Assembly: GCA_947165895.1 (NCBI GenBank)
Contig: CAMVCB010000007.1
Location: 62,001 to 126,000 of the forward strand
Source of the DNA: an uncultured Treponema sp.
Lineage (GTDB): Bacteria > Spirochaetota > Spirochaetia > Treponematales > Treponemataceae
Direction: 5' to 3'
DNA length: 64,000 nucleotides
Shown here: positions 52,452 through 61,196 of the stretch, one piece after another
How positions within the stretch are numbered: the stretch's first letter is position 1
Layout of the letters: the number at the start of each line of letters is the position of its first letter
Notes under the pieces: generated by a model
Told to the model about the DNA's origin: nothing
Databases searched by the model: none
What the model saw: only the letters and a program-made list of their open reading frames with translations
Made by a program: the position numbers and the translations under genes

Positions 52452-52491
52452 TGCTAGTCTGATTTATATAAAAAACATTTTAGAGGATTAT

Positions 52492-54810
52492 ATGAGTATC
52501 ATCTTTAATAAAAATACAAACTCTTTCTTATTAAACACACCGTCATCAAGCTATATCATAAGAATTTTTGATAACCGCTATCTTTTGCATGGCGGATGGT
52601 TTTCCCGTATTGATGACTGGGACGATGACCTTTGCTCTATGCCTCTGATTGACCGTGCATTTGCTCCCGTTCCTGAAGAACTTCATGGCAAGGCTGATTT
52701 TTCTTTGAACGCTTTGCAGCAGGAATTTCCGGCATGCGGAAGAAGTGATTTCCGTACAGGAGCCTTTGAAGCTTTGTGCGCAGACGGAACAACTGCCGCA
52801 GACCTTTTTTATGAATCACACAAAATATACAAGGGAAAAACTCCTATAAAGGGACTTCCTTCAACTTATACAAAAAAAGACAGCGAGGCGGACAGCCTTG
52901 AAATCAATTTGAAAGACCCTGTTACCGGACTTGAGGTAACATTAATATATACAGTCTGGAATGACCGTGACGTAATCTGCCGCAGAAGTGTGGTAAAAAA
53001 TATGAGCAGTTCGGCAGAAGGCATTTACAAAAATCAGCCGGTTACTCTACGCCGGGTGATGAGTGCAAGCCTTGATTTTATGACCAGCCGCTATAAAATG
53101 CTGCAGCTTTCCGGCGCCCATGCCCGTGAACGTCACGTAATCTGGAGAAAGCTGACTCCTGGAGTTCAGAGCATAGAAAGCCGCCGGGGAACTTCAAGCC
53201 ATCAGCAGAATCCTTTTATTGCCCTTGCTGATTATGAGGCAGGAGAAACAAATGGAGAAGTATTCGGCTTCAACCTTGTTTACAGCGGAAACTTTACGGC
53301 CGGCGTAGAAGTTGACCAGTTCAACATGAGCCGTCTTCAGATTGGACTTAATTCATATAATTTCAACTGGAAGCTGGATGCGGGCGAAAGCTTTGAGACC
53401 CCGGAAGTTGTAATGGTTTACAGCAACAAGGGACTTGGCCAGCTTAGCCGTACCTACCACGATCTTTACCGGGACAATATGTGCCGGGGCGAATGGCAGT
53501 ACAAGGAGCGTCCTATTGTCATCAATAACTGGGAAGCAACTTATTTTAACTTTAATGCGGAAAAGCTTTTCAAGCTTGCTGATAAGGCAAAGGAAGAAGG
53601 AATAGAGCTTTTTGTTCTTGATGACGGATGGTTTGGAAAGCGTAATGATGACCGTTCTTCGCTTGGTGACTGGTTTGTAAATACTAAAAAACTTACAGGC
53701 GGACTTGAAGAAATTGCGGATGGAATTCATAAGCGGGGAATGAAATTCGGACTCTGGTTTGAGCCGGAAATGATTTCGCCGGACAGCGATTTGTACCGTG
53801 CTCATCCGGACTGGTGTCTTCACATAGACTCCCGCTCACGAACTTTAGGCCGTCATCAGCTTGTTCTGGATTTGAGCCGCGACGAAGTTGTAGATTACCT
53901 TACAGAAACTTTGAGCAAAATTCTTAGTTCTGTAGCAATTGACTATGTAAAATGGGATTTCAACCGCTCACAGACTGAAGTCGCCGGCGGTTCTGCCAGC
54001 CCGGAAAATCAGGGAAAAACAAGCCACAAATATTACCTGGGACTTTACCGCCTGCTGGAAAATGTAACTTCCCGCTTTCCTCATGTGCTGTTTGAATCCT
54101 GTTCTGGCGGCGGAGGACGCTTTGATCCGGCCTTCCTTTACTATATGCCTCAGTGCTGGACAAGCGACAACACAGACGGACTTTCTCGCCTTGCAATTCA
54201 GGGCGGAACAAGCATCGCATATCCTTCCAGTGCGATGAGCTGCCACGTAAGTGCTGTTCCTAACCATCAGACCGGCAGAATTACCAGTCTTAGTGAGAGG
54301 GGACACTGTGCAATGGCAGGAAGCTTCGGCTACGAGCTTGATTTGAATAAACTAAGTCAGCCTGAGCTCCAGGAAATCAAGGAGCAGGTTGAGCTTTACA
54401 AAAAAATCCGTCACACAGTTCAGTTCGGCGATCTTTACCGCCTGAGAACTCCCTGGGACGAGGCAAGTCCTGCCGAAAGCACAGAATACACCGCCTGGAA
54501 TTTAGTTTCAAAGGACAAAAAACAGGCAGTGCTTACCGTAGTATGGAAATTCCCTGAAGGAAACCCGGAAGTTCAGCTTATCAAGCTTGCGGGACTTGAC
54601 CCGAAGGCAAAATACCGTCTGACCTGCTACAAGAGTGCTACAATAAAGGCTGCCTTTGCCGACTTCCCTTTCCCTGTTCCTGAAAGTGAATTTACACCGT
54701 TCCCGGCTGACGTAACCACCTCCGGTGAAAAGCTGATGAACGCTGGACTCTTCATTCCGTATAAGCCACAGTACGGAGGAAGTGTCCAGATTGTGCTGGA
54801 AAAATGCTAG
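52492..54810 (+). CDS. GH36 alpha-galactosidase
   Basis: 772 residues, full GH36 length: N-terminal beta-supersandwich, TIM barrel and C-terminal beta domain. Catalytic motifs: nucleophile Asp489 in YVKWDFNRS, acid/base Asp559 in CWTSDNTDG, plus LDDGWFG and the ESCSGGGGRFD loop typical of the intracellular tetrameric group. No signal peptide. It releases galactose from raffinose-type sugars brought in by the upstream transporter. GAGG precedes the ATG. Confidence 0.95.
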   Translation: MSIIFNKNTNSFLLNTPSSSYIIRIFDNRYLLHGGWFSRIDDWDDDLCSMPLIDRAFAPVPEELHGKADFSLNALQQEFPACGRSDFRTGAFEALCADGTTAADLFYESHKIYKGKTPIKGLPSTYTKKDSEADSLEINLKDPVTGLEVTLIYTVWNDRDVICRRSVVKNMSSSAEGIYKNQPVTLRRVMSASLDFMTSRYKMLQLSGAHARERHVIWRKLTPGVQSIESRRGTSSHQQNPFIALADYEAGETNGEVFGFNLVYSGNFTAGVEVDQFNMSRLQIGLNSYNFNWKLDAGESFETPEVVMVYSNKGLGQLSRTYHDLYRDNMCRGEWQYKERPIVINNWEATYFNFNAEKLFKLADKAKEEGIELFVLDDGWFGKRNDDRSSLGDWFVNTKKLTGGLEEIADGIHKRGMKFGLWFEPEMISPDSDLYRAHPDWCLHIDSRSRTLGRHQLVLDLSRDEVVDYLTETLSKILSSVAIDYVKWDFNRSQTEVAGGSASPENQGKTSHKYYLGLYRLLENVTSRFPHVLFESCSGGGGRFDPAFLYYMPQCWTSDNTDGLSRLAIQGGTSIAYPSSAMSCHVSAVPNHQTGRITSLSERGHCAMAGSFGYELDLNKLSQPELQEIKEQVELYKKIRHTVQFGDLYRLRTPWDEASPAESTEYTAWNLVSKDKKQAVLTVVWKFPEGNPEVQLIKLAGLDPKAKYRLTCYKSATIKAAFADFPFPVPESEFTPFPADVTTSGEKLMNAGLFIPYKPQYGGSVQIVLEKC

Positions 54811-55109
54811 AAAATACCTTCCAGTGTGGAAATCATCCGGGAAAGCGCTTCTTTCTGAGCTTGGGAGCCGTCAAAACGGCTGGCTTCGCCGGCCAGACGG
54901 GTGAAAAAATCCTGCATTGGAAGGAGCTTTTCCAAAGGAACTTTTGAAGGCTCGTATTCAATGAGCACACTTCCGGTTACGGGATTGTGCTCTATTTTTT
55001 TAACGGCGGCGGATTTTTCTAAAATGCTGCGTGCCTGGGAAACCAGGTCTTCTTCTTTGAAAATCGGGGCACGGAGTCTAACCCGTCCCGGGAAAAAACT
55101 TGTAATCAT
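54807..55109 (-). CDS. HMA_2-type metal-associated domain protein
   Basis: 100 residues. ITSFFPGRVRLRAPIF and KIEHNPVTGSVLIEYEP follow the pattern of HMA_2 domains, which keep the ferredoxin-like fold of metal-binding domains but lack the CxxC pair. The same module forms the N-terminus of the P-type ATPase encoded upstream. It is the last gene of that operon and overlaps the end of the convergent GH36 gene by 4 bp. It may be a regulatory or assembly partner of the pump. Confidence 0.75.
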   Translation of the reverse strand: MITSFFPGRVRLRAPIFKEEDLVSQARSILEKSAAVKKIEHNPVTGSVLIEYEPSKVPLEKLLPMQDFFTRLAGEASRFDGSQAQKEALSRMISTLEGIF

Positions 55110-55126
55110 GTAGGTATCCTTGAACT

Positions 55127-55204
55127 GGGGGTGTTGCGGGGGTGTCCCCCGCAGAGAGGGTAGCCCGCAACAAAGTGCGGGCGCAGGGGGAGACTTCCCC
55201 CTTA
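55127..55204 (-). repeat. 78-bp palindromic repeat element, intergenic copy
   Basis: Three consecutive hairpins: GCGGGGG/CCCCCGC, GCCCGCA/TGCGGGC and GGGGGA/TCCCCC. A second copy of identical length lies in the RND permease gene in the opposite orientation. The two share 25 bp and 36 of 37 bp at the ends, around a 17-bp variable centre. It fills the gap between the HMA_2 gene and the P-type ATPase gene and touches the latter's stop. Confidence 0.8.
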
Positions 55205-57289
55205 CTCTAATATATTTTCCATGGCCTTCATGCTGATTCCGACTGTAACAGAGTTGTGTAGAATTGCTGCGAGCTGAGGGGTAATCAGGCCCATCACGCC
55301 GAGAATCAAAAGCGCAGAATTTACTTCTATAATAAAAGCATTGTTCTGGTTGATTTTGCTGATAAGACCCTGACCAAGAAGGCGGGTTGTAATAACACTT
55401 CCAAGACCGCCGCCGGAAAGTACAATGTCTGCGGTATCGCTGGCAATTGAAGAGCTTCCTTCGATGGCAATGCCAACATCTGCGGCACTCAGGGCAGGGG
55501 CATCGTTTATACCGTCGCCAAGCATAATGATTTTTCCCTGCTTTTTTTCTTTTTTGATAAGGGAAACCTTGTCTTCAGGAAGGGCCTGGCTGTAATATCC
55601 GTCAAGTCCGGCTTCTGCGGCGATTTTTTTTGCGGCACCTTCCGTGTCGCCGGTAATCATCACGCAGCGGCGGATTCCGCTTTTTTTGAGATTCCGGATA
55701 ACCTCGCGGGCTTCAGGGCGGACAGGATCGCCGATTGCAAGAACTCCTGCAAGCTGGTTGTCGTAGGAAAGATAGAGAAGCGACTGACCGGTTTTAAGAG
55801 AAGCTTCCTGAATTGCTTTTACGCCATCTTCGTAAGGGATTTTTTCGTCATCAAAAATAAAGTGAGCGCTTCCTATGCGGACTTTTTTTCCGTCCAGAGT
55901 AGAAGCAATGCCGTGGGCAACGATATATTCTACCTTTGTGTGGTTTTCCGGGTGGTAAAGGCCAAGTTTTTCTGCGTGGGCAACAACGGCGCGGCCAAGC
56001 GGATGAGGAAAATGCTCTTCCAGGCAGGCTGCGGTCTGCAGAACAAAATCTTCCGTGTAATTCTGGAAGGAATAGATTTTTTCGACCACGGGATTTGCAT
56101 AGGTAAGGGTTCCGGTTTTATCAAAAATGATGGAAGTGGCCTGGGCAACTTCTTCAAGATATTTTCCGCCCTTTACGCTGATTCCAAGTCCTGCGGCTTC
56201 TTTCATTGCGGAAAGAACTGCAATAGGAGCGGCAAGCTTCATTGCGCAGGAATAATCTACCATAAGGGTAGACATGGTCTTTGTTATGTTGCGTGTAAAA
56301 AGCCAGGTAAGACCTGCAAGCGCAAAATTAAAGGGTACAATTTTTTCTGCCAGGTTTTCAGAGCGGCGCTGAACGTTTGCCTTAAGGCTCTGGGAATTAT
56401 CAATCATCTGGATGATGTTCTGAACCTTGGTGTCCTGGCCGGTTGAACGTGTTCTTATAACAAGCTCGCCTTCGCTTAAAATAGTGCCCGCAAAAACTCC
56501 GCTTCCGGCTTTTTTATCAACCGGAAGGCTTTCGCCGGTAATGCTGGCCTGATTTACCATTCCTTCGCCGCTTTCAACAGTACCGTCGCAAGGAATCATG
56601 CTGCCCTGTCGCACGATGACAAGGTCGTCTTTTTTGAGGGCTTCTGCCGGGATTGTTTTTTCTTCGCCGTTTTCAAGAATGTGAACCGGTTCATCCGAAA
56701 TCAAAAGCTTGTGGGCAAGGTTTCCGTAAGAGGCCCGCTTTGTAACTTCCTCAATTTCTTCGCCAAGTGTGAGCAGCATGGAAATGGAGCTGGCGGTGTT
56801 CGTATTGCCGGTAAGAGCCGCTGTTGTAAGGGCAGTGGCATCCAGCATCTGGGTAGAGAAAAGCTTTCCTTCTGTCAGGCTGACATTAAGGGCGGAAAGT
56901 ACGCGGGGAACGATGTTCTTAAACAAAATGAGCCGGCGCAGGGGAAGGGGGAGCAGTTTTTTTGCAAAATGGTCTATCATTGTGCTGATAAAAATGCTCA
57001 TGATGCTTTCTGTAAGAGGAATCTGAGCAACTGTCTGCAGCAGCTTTTCATCATCAAGATATTTTGAACCCAGCGCACGGAAAAGATTTTCAATTTCTTT
57101 TTGAGAGATTTTTGAGGTGTCAAAAAGGATCAGGTAAGAGCCGATTTGTGTGTTTATGGAAATATCGATAATGCCGTCCTGAACGGCAATCAGACTTTGG
57201 GCGAGAATGGCCTGCCGGGGAGTAAGCTCCTGCAAATCATAATGAACGCGGATTCTTCCCGGCAAGCTGTGATGAACTGAAACGGTCAA
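55202..57289 (-). CDS. P1B-type heavy-metal-translocating ATPase (CtpC-like)
   Basis: 695 residues. N-terminal HMA_2 domain (HHSLPGRIRVHYDL), actuator TGES at 251-254, phosphorylated Asp390 in FDKTGTLT, the HP locus (HFPHPLGR) and the hinge MLGDGINDAPAL. The transmembrane metal motif, CPC or SPC in most relatives, reads DYSCAM (Ser347, Cys348), so the metal is not the usual copper/zinc call; manganese, iron or other transition metals are possible. It is co-transcribed with a small membrane-anchored protein and an HMA_2 protein, probably under TetR control. Confidence 0.88.
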   Translation of the reverse strand: MTVSVHHSLPGRIRVHYDLQELTPRQAILAQSLIAVQDGIIDISINTQIGSYLILFDTSKISQKEIENLFRALGSKYLDDEKLLQTVAQIPLTESIMSIFISTMIDHFAKKLLPLPLRRLILFKNIVPRVLSALNVSLTEGKLFSTQMLDATALTTAALTGNTNTASSISMLLTLGEEIEEVTKRASYGNLAHKLLISDEPVHILENGEEKTIPAEALKKDDLVIVRQGSMIPCDGTVESGEGMVNQASITGESLPVDKKAGSGVFAGTILSEGELVIRTRSTGQDTKVQNIIQMIDNSQSLKANVQRRSENLAEKIVPFNFALAGLTWLFTRNITKTMSTLMVDYSCAMKLAAPIAVLSAMKEAAGLGISVKGGKYLEEVAQATSIIFDKTGTLTYANPVVEKIYSFQNYTEDFVLQTAACLEEHFPHPLGRAVVAHAEKLGLYHPENHTKVEYIVAHGIASTLDGKKVRIGSAHFIFDDEKIPYEDGVKAIQEASLKTGQSLLYLSYDNQLAGVLAIGDPVRPEAREVIRNLKKSGIRRCVMITGDTEGAAKKIAAEAGLDGYYSQALPEDKVSLIKKEKKQGKIIMLGDGINDAPALSAADVGIAIEGSSSIASDTADIVLSGGGLGSVITTRLLGQGLISKINQNNAFIIEVNSALLILGVMGLITPQLAAILHNSVTVGISMKAMENILE

Positions 57290-57306
57290 AATTTTGCCTC
57301 AGTTAA

Positions 57307-57552
57307 TTAAGCCTTAGCCTTTGCAGTTTCGGCTTTTTTTGAGTTGTTGTATTTTGCTTCAGCAACGATGTCCTGTGCATCTTCTTTTACAGCTTCTGCA
57401 AAAGCACATGCATCGTCTTTAAGCTGAAGTCCTTTTCCTACAACTGCGGCGCAAGCCTTTTTGAAGGCAGGATTTTTTACAAGAGCAACAGCTGCAACTC
57501 CTGCAGCAACTCCAACGCCAAATGCAACCCATTTATTACCAAATAATGCCAT
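57307..57552 (-). CDS. Small membrane-anchored protein (DUF6110/YtxH-like)
   Basis: 81 residues: an N-terminal glycine/alanine membrane segment (VAFGVGVAAGVAAVALV), then a helix of lysine, alanine and acidic residues. It resembles the small DUF6110-type proteins that I recall next to HMA_2 domains and P-type ATPases in Firmicutes; the match is from memory. It is the first gene of the ATPase operon, and a pair of TetR-type operators lies just upstream. Confidence 0.65.
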   Translation of the reverse strand: MALFGNKWVAFGVGVAAGVAAVALVKNPAFKKACAAVVGKGLQLKDDACAFAEAVKEDAQDIVAEAKYNNSKKAETAKAKA

Positions 57553-57574
57553 AAAAAACCTCTTTTAATTTGTT

Positions 57575-57607
57575 ATAACGCTGTTATATACAAGATAACA
57601 CTGTTAT
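57575..57607. promoter_or_regulatory. Paired palindromic operators upstream of the ATPase operon
   Basis: ATAAC-GCT-GTTAT (57575-57587) and ATAAC-ACT-GTTAT (57595-57607), both perfect, 20 bp apart centre to centre. Related sites lie before the RND gene, with the TetR gene between the two target operons. Confidence 0.65.
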
Positions 57608-57653
57608 ACCATTTAAAGCTTTTTTCGGCAATTGTATGAAGAAAAAAATTCGT

Positions 57654-58265
57654 TTAATTCAACTTAAGAACCTGCTGCCAGCCGGCTTCGTAGAAGGCGT
57701 GAAGCTCCTGGGCACACTGGCGGCCTTTATCAAAGGGAATATCGTGAACAATCAGCTCGAAGAGGGCAGAAAACTCTCCCGAAATAATTGTATGCTCAAG
57801 GGTCGGATCGAAGGCAAAAGGTTTGTAGCCCTGAGCTTCCATTTCCTTATAAAAAATGTGGGTAATTTCAATTTCAATCTGAACTATGTCGTGGATGAAG
57901 TTTTCGAATTCAGTTCCTTCACTGGCATTTAATATCAGGCGGAAAGCGTCCTTGTGATTCCAGGCATATTCAAAAATACCGACAAAAGCATTCTCTGAGT
58001 AGCCTGCCATTTTTTCGGCCCATTCTTCTTTTGGCAGCTGCTTAAACTGGTCTATAAGACCCTTAAAAAAATTCGAAACATAAGAGGCCGGCTCTTTTAC
58101 CAGAGCTGAAAAAAGTTCTTCCTTGCTTTTGTAGTAGCCGTAAAATGCGCCTGTTGTTACGCCGGCTTTTTTTACTATTTCGCGAAGGGAAGCTCCGCGG
58201 AAGCCTTTTTCCAGAAATTCCTGAGTCGCAATCTGATGGATTTTTTGCAAAGTGTTTTCTGCCAT
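57654..58265 (-). CDS. TetR-family transcriptional regulator
   Basis: 203 residues. N-terminal helix-turn-helix: IHQIATQEFLEKGFRGASLREIVKKAGVTTGAFYGYYKSKEEL pattern with typical GAFYGYYKSK recognition helix. The C-terminal half is a ligand and dimer domain with no recognisable ligand. The start MAENTLQ follows a TATACT box by 6 nt. It lies between the ATPase operon and the divergent RND gene and likely represses both. Confidence 0.9.
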   Translation of the reverse strand: MAENTLQKIHQIATQEFLEKGFRGASLREIVKKAGVTTGAFYGYYKSKEELFSALVKEPASYVSNFFKGLIDQFKQLPKEEWAEKMAGYSENAFVGIFEYAWNHKDAFRLILNASEGTEFENFIHDIVQIEIEITHIFYKEMEAQGYKPFAFDPTLEHTIISGEFSALFELIVHDIPFDKGRQCAQELHAFYEAGWQQVLKLN

Positions 58266-58271
58266 AAGTTC

Positions 58272-58277
58272 AGTATA
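58272..58277 (-). promoter_or_regulatory. -10 box of the TetR gene
   Basis: On the minus strand TATACT ends 6 nt before the ATG; no Shine-Dalgarno and only a weak -35. Confidence 0.4.
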
Positions 58278-58328
58278 GGGCATGAAATGCATTTGGGAAA
58301 GCATAATAGCAGAGTATTGACCAAAATG

Positions 58329-58373
58329 TAACAGTGTTATATAACATAGTAAAATGTTAGATAAAACTAACAT
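58329..58373. promoter_or_regulatory. Palindromic operators upstream of the RND permease
   Basis: TAAC-AGT-GTTA (58329-58339) shares the half-sites of the operators at 57.6 kb. Next to it are GTTATATAAC (58336-58345) and ATGTTAG-N6-CTAACAT (58354-58373), a perfect 7-bp dyad. They cover the space between the divergent TetR and RND genes. Confidence 0.6.
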
Positions 58374-58386
58374 GACAGGAGCTATT

Positions 58387-60825
58387 ATGTCGGTAGAAAA
58401 GTTTAATTTGTTTTTCAGGCGCTTTGGACTTTTTCAGATTACTCACCGTGCTTTATTTTTAATTATTCTTTCTGTAATTACCGCAATCGGATTTTTTGGC
58501 CTTACAAAATTCGAGGGTGATACAAGTGAAGACGGCTGGTTTGATGATTCTGAGGAAGTAAAACAGAATCAGGACTATTTTGAGAGCATATTTGGAAGCG
58601 ATGATTCGATTATGATTCTTGTTCAGAGCCGGGATGTTTTTGCGCCGGAGGTTCTGGAAGCCATTCAGAGGCTGGGTGACAGGCTTGAAACAGAAGTTCC
58701 TTATGCCGATGAGCTTACATCCCTTATGAATCTTTCTGTTTCCCGCGGAACCGAAGACGGCTTTGAGGTTATTAATCCTTTTGAAGACGGAATCCCGGAT
58801 ATTTCCACTGAGGAAGGAAAGACGGAACTGGAAGAAAAAAAGGCTTTTATTCTTTCCCGCCGTTCTCTGGTCAACAACCTTGTAAGTGACGATGCCTGCG
58901 AAACCTGGGTTTTACTTTCCCTTAATCCTTATGATTCTGCCGAGCAGTCCGCAATTGGTAAGGTGGCCTACGACATTGTGCACAGCCCGGAATTTCAGAG
59001 TGATAAATACACCTTCAAAGGAAGCGGAATTGCCTACACCGAGTACGAAGAAGACATGATAAGCGGCGAAGAATGTGCAAAGCGAATCGGAATCGGTTTT
59101 ATTGTCATGCTTGTCTGCCTTATACTTTTTGTCCGCTCTTTGCGTGGTTTTATAGTTCCGATTATTGCGACAGTCTGCGGAATTGTCTGCGTACTGGGCT
59201 ATTCTTCGCTTTTCGGAATCAAGTCAAACCTTATTATGCTTGCACTGCCTGTTCTTCTGGGTATGGCCCTTTCGGTCGGCTATTCAATCCACTACATAAA
59301 TGAATTCCGCCTGCACTTCCGCAGCACGGGCCGCCGTAAAGAAAGCGTGGTAAAAGCGGTTGAAGAAACCGGCTGGCCCATTCTTTTTACGGTAATTACA
59401 ACAATGGCTTCGATGATTTCCTTTATGACTGTTGGAATCGGCGATTTGAAGTGGGTAGGGGGCATTTGTTCTGCGATTGTTTTTGCAACTTATATGTACG
59501 TTATCATTCTGATTCCGATTTTTATGAGTTATGGGAAAGATAAGGGGGAAGTCTCCCCCTGCGCCTCATCTAAAGAATCGGCTACCCTCTCTGCGGGGGA
59601 CACCCCCGCAACGCCCCCGAAAGGGCCGCACGCCAATCCGTGTGAAAACCTAACAAAGGCGGATTATGTATTTGAAAGATTTGGTGTCCGCGTGGTAAAG
59701 CGACGCTGGCTTATTGTAGGCTTAAGTGCTGCTTTAATTATTGCCTGCGTCCCAGGCTGTATGAAGCTTGGCGTAAACATGGATTACATTGAGATGATGG
59801 GACATAAAATTCCATACGTACAGGAGCTGCTTTCGATTCTGGAGGCAAAGCTTGGAAGCCAGTACAACTACAATGTAATGATTGAGTTTCCCGAAGAGGA
59901 TGCTTTTAAAATCCCGGAAAACATGAAAAAACTGGATGAGCTTGAAGAAAAGCTTGCCAGCCGAAAGCTGACCCGCTGGAGCGGAGATGAGCCCAGAATT
60001 ACAAGCGTGACCGACATTGTAAAGGAAATTAACCGCTGTTTAAACGAAGACGATATGGAATTCTACACAGTGCCTGACCAGCAGGATTTACTGACTCAGG
60101 AGCTTTTCCTCTATGAAATGAGCGGCGGCGACAATCTTTCAAAATGGCTCAGTGTCGACTACCGTACCACTTTTGTTCATGTGGATTTGAACGGTTATGA
60201 TGCTAACCAGATTGTTTCTGACATTGATTTTGCAAAAAATGAGGCCGCAAAGCTTTTCCCGGGGGCAAAGATTGGAGTTGTGGGGCAGGTTGTAAATTAT
60301 GCTTCCATGAACGAAAAGCTTGTAAAGGGCGAACTGAAATCCTTCCTTTTCAGCTTTGTGATTATTGCAATTCTGATGATTATTGCCTTCTCCAGCCTGG
60401 CGACCGGCTTAATCGGAATGATTCCAAACCTTGCGCCGGTTTTGTTCATCGGAGCCTTTATGGGCTGGGGAAATATTTCTCTGGATATGCTGACCATGAC
60501 TATTATGCCTATGATTCTTGGAATTGCGGTTGACGACACGATTCACTTTACAAACCGGACTAAGCTGGAATTTGAAAGAACCGGCAGCTATCTTGAAGCA
60601 CTCAAAATTACCTTCCGCGAAATTGGAAAAACGCTGGGAATGACAACCTTTATTTTGTGTTCTATGTTCGCAGTTTTCTGTACCAGCCCTATGAGTTCAC
60701 TTGCCAGAATAGGACTTTTTACGATTATCGGCCTTGGTTCAGCCCTGATTGCAGATTACACGCTCACACCGGTGCTGCTTTACATAACAAAACCATTTGG
60801 AAAAGAGAAAAAAGAGGAGATCTAA
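58387..60825 (+). CDS. RND/MMPL-superfamily permease with inserted repeat element
   Basis: 812 residues with two related halves. Each has one membrane segment, a large periplasmic domain and a five- to six-segment bundle (for example AKRIGIGFIVMLVCLILFVR and GELKSFLFSFVIIAILMIIA). The family (MMPL, HpnN-like, Patched-like) exports lipids or hydrophobic compounds, energised by protons; AVDDTIHF carries the usual charged membrane residues. A 78-bp repeat is inserted in frame in the cytoplasmic loop between halves, adding about 26 Ser/Pro/Thr-rich residues (from residue 386). CAGGAG sets the start at MSVEKF. Confidence 0.85.
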   Translation: MSVEKFNLFFRRFGLFQITHRALFLIILSVITAIGFFGLTKFEGDTSEDGWFDDSEEVKQNQDYFESIFGSDDSIMILVQSRDVFAPEVLEAIQRLGDRLETEVPYADELTSLMNLSVSRGTEDGFEVINPFEDGIPDISTEEGKTELEEKKAFILSRRSLVNNLVSDDACETWVLLSLNPYDSAEQSAIGKVAYDIVHSPEFQSDKYTFKGSGIAYTEYEEDMISGEECAKRIGIGFIVMLVCLILFVRSLRGFIVPIIATVCGIVCVLGYSSLFGIKSNLIMLALPVLLGMALSVGYSIHYINEFRLHFRSTGRRKESVVKAVEETGWPILFTVITTMASMISFMTVGIGDLKWVGGICSAIVFATYMYVIILIPIFMSYGKDKGEVSPCASSKESATLSAGDTPATPPKGPHANPCENLTKADYVFERFGVRVVKRRWLIVGLSAALIIACVPGCMKLGVNMDYIEMMGHKIPYVQELLSILEAKLGSQYNYNVMIEFPEEDAFKIPENMKKLDELEEKLASRKLTRWSGDEPRITSVTDIVKEINRCLNEDDMEFYTVPDQQDLLTQELFLYEMSGGDNLSKWLSVDYRTTFVHVDLNGYDANQIVSDIDFAKNEAAKLFPGAKIGVVGQVVNYASMNEKLVKGELKSFLFSFVIIAILMIIAFSSLATGLIGMIPNLAPVLFIGAFMGWGNISLDMLTMTIMPMILGIAVDDTIHFTNRTKLEFERTGSYLEALKITFREIGKTLGMTTFILCSMFAVFCTSPMSSLARIGLFTIIGLGSALIADYTLTPVLLYITKPFGKEKKEEI
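59541..59618 (+). repeat. 78-bp palindromic repeat element, copy inside the RND gene
   Basis: Matches the intergenic copy at 55.1-55.2 kb in reverse orientation: 25 identical bases, a 17-bp divergent centre, then 36 of 37 identical. Hairpins AGGGGGA/TCCCCCT and GCGGGGG/CCCCCGC are kept; the central hairpin is lost. Length is a multiple of three and the reading frame has no stop. Confidence 0.8.
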
Positions 60826-60827
60826 GA

Positions 60828-61120
60828 ATGAAAAAAATTATTGCTGTTACAGGAATTTGTGCTTTGACTGGATGCCTTCCGGCTGGACTTTTACAGCCCA
60901 GTATTACTGTGATTGCCTCTTTGATGAAATTGAAAAGTCCGGCGGTAAAAGAAGTTTTGAGCATGGGGCAACGCTTAATATTTCAAAAACTCTTTTTTCT
61001 GAAAGCTTAAAGCTTTCTGCTTCAGGTCTTATTATGCTGATTGATTTTGACAGTGTGCTGGAGCTTATATTTTCAACGAAGGAAAGGAAAAAGGAACTTA
61101 CGGACAATATGAAAATATGA
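60828..61120 (+). pseudogene. Degenerate ORF after the RND gene
   Basis: An ATG 2 bp after the RND stop opens a 60-codon frame (MKKIIAVTGICALTGC...) ending at 61010. An overlapping frame continues to 61120 with a plausible helix-rich tail (SFEHGATLNISKTLF, FDSVLELIFSTKERKKEL). The pattern suggests a small gene broken by a frameshift. I recognise no family, and both pieces may be noise. The 76 bp after it hold nothing I can identify. Confidence 0.3.
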
Positions 61121-61196
61121 CGAATATATATGTCAAAGCCCGCTACCTTTTTTAAAATAGTCAGGCATATTGTCCTAAAGCTTCCTTATTATGGCC

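Noticed and set aside
55862..56446. 194-residue open frame on the plus strand
   Set aside because: It is antisense to the P-type ATPase gene and low-quality by composition.
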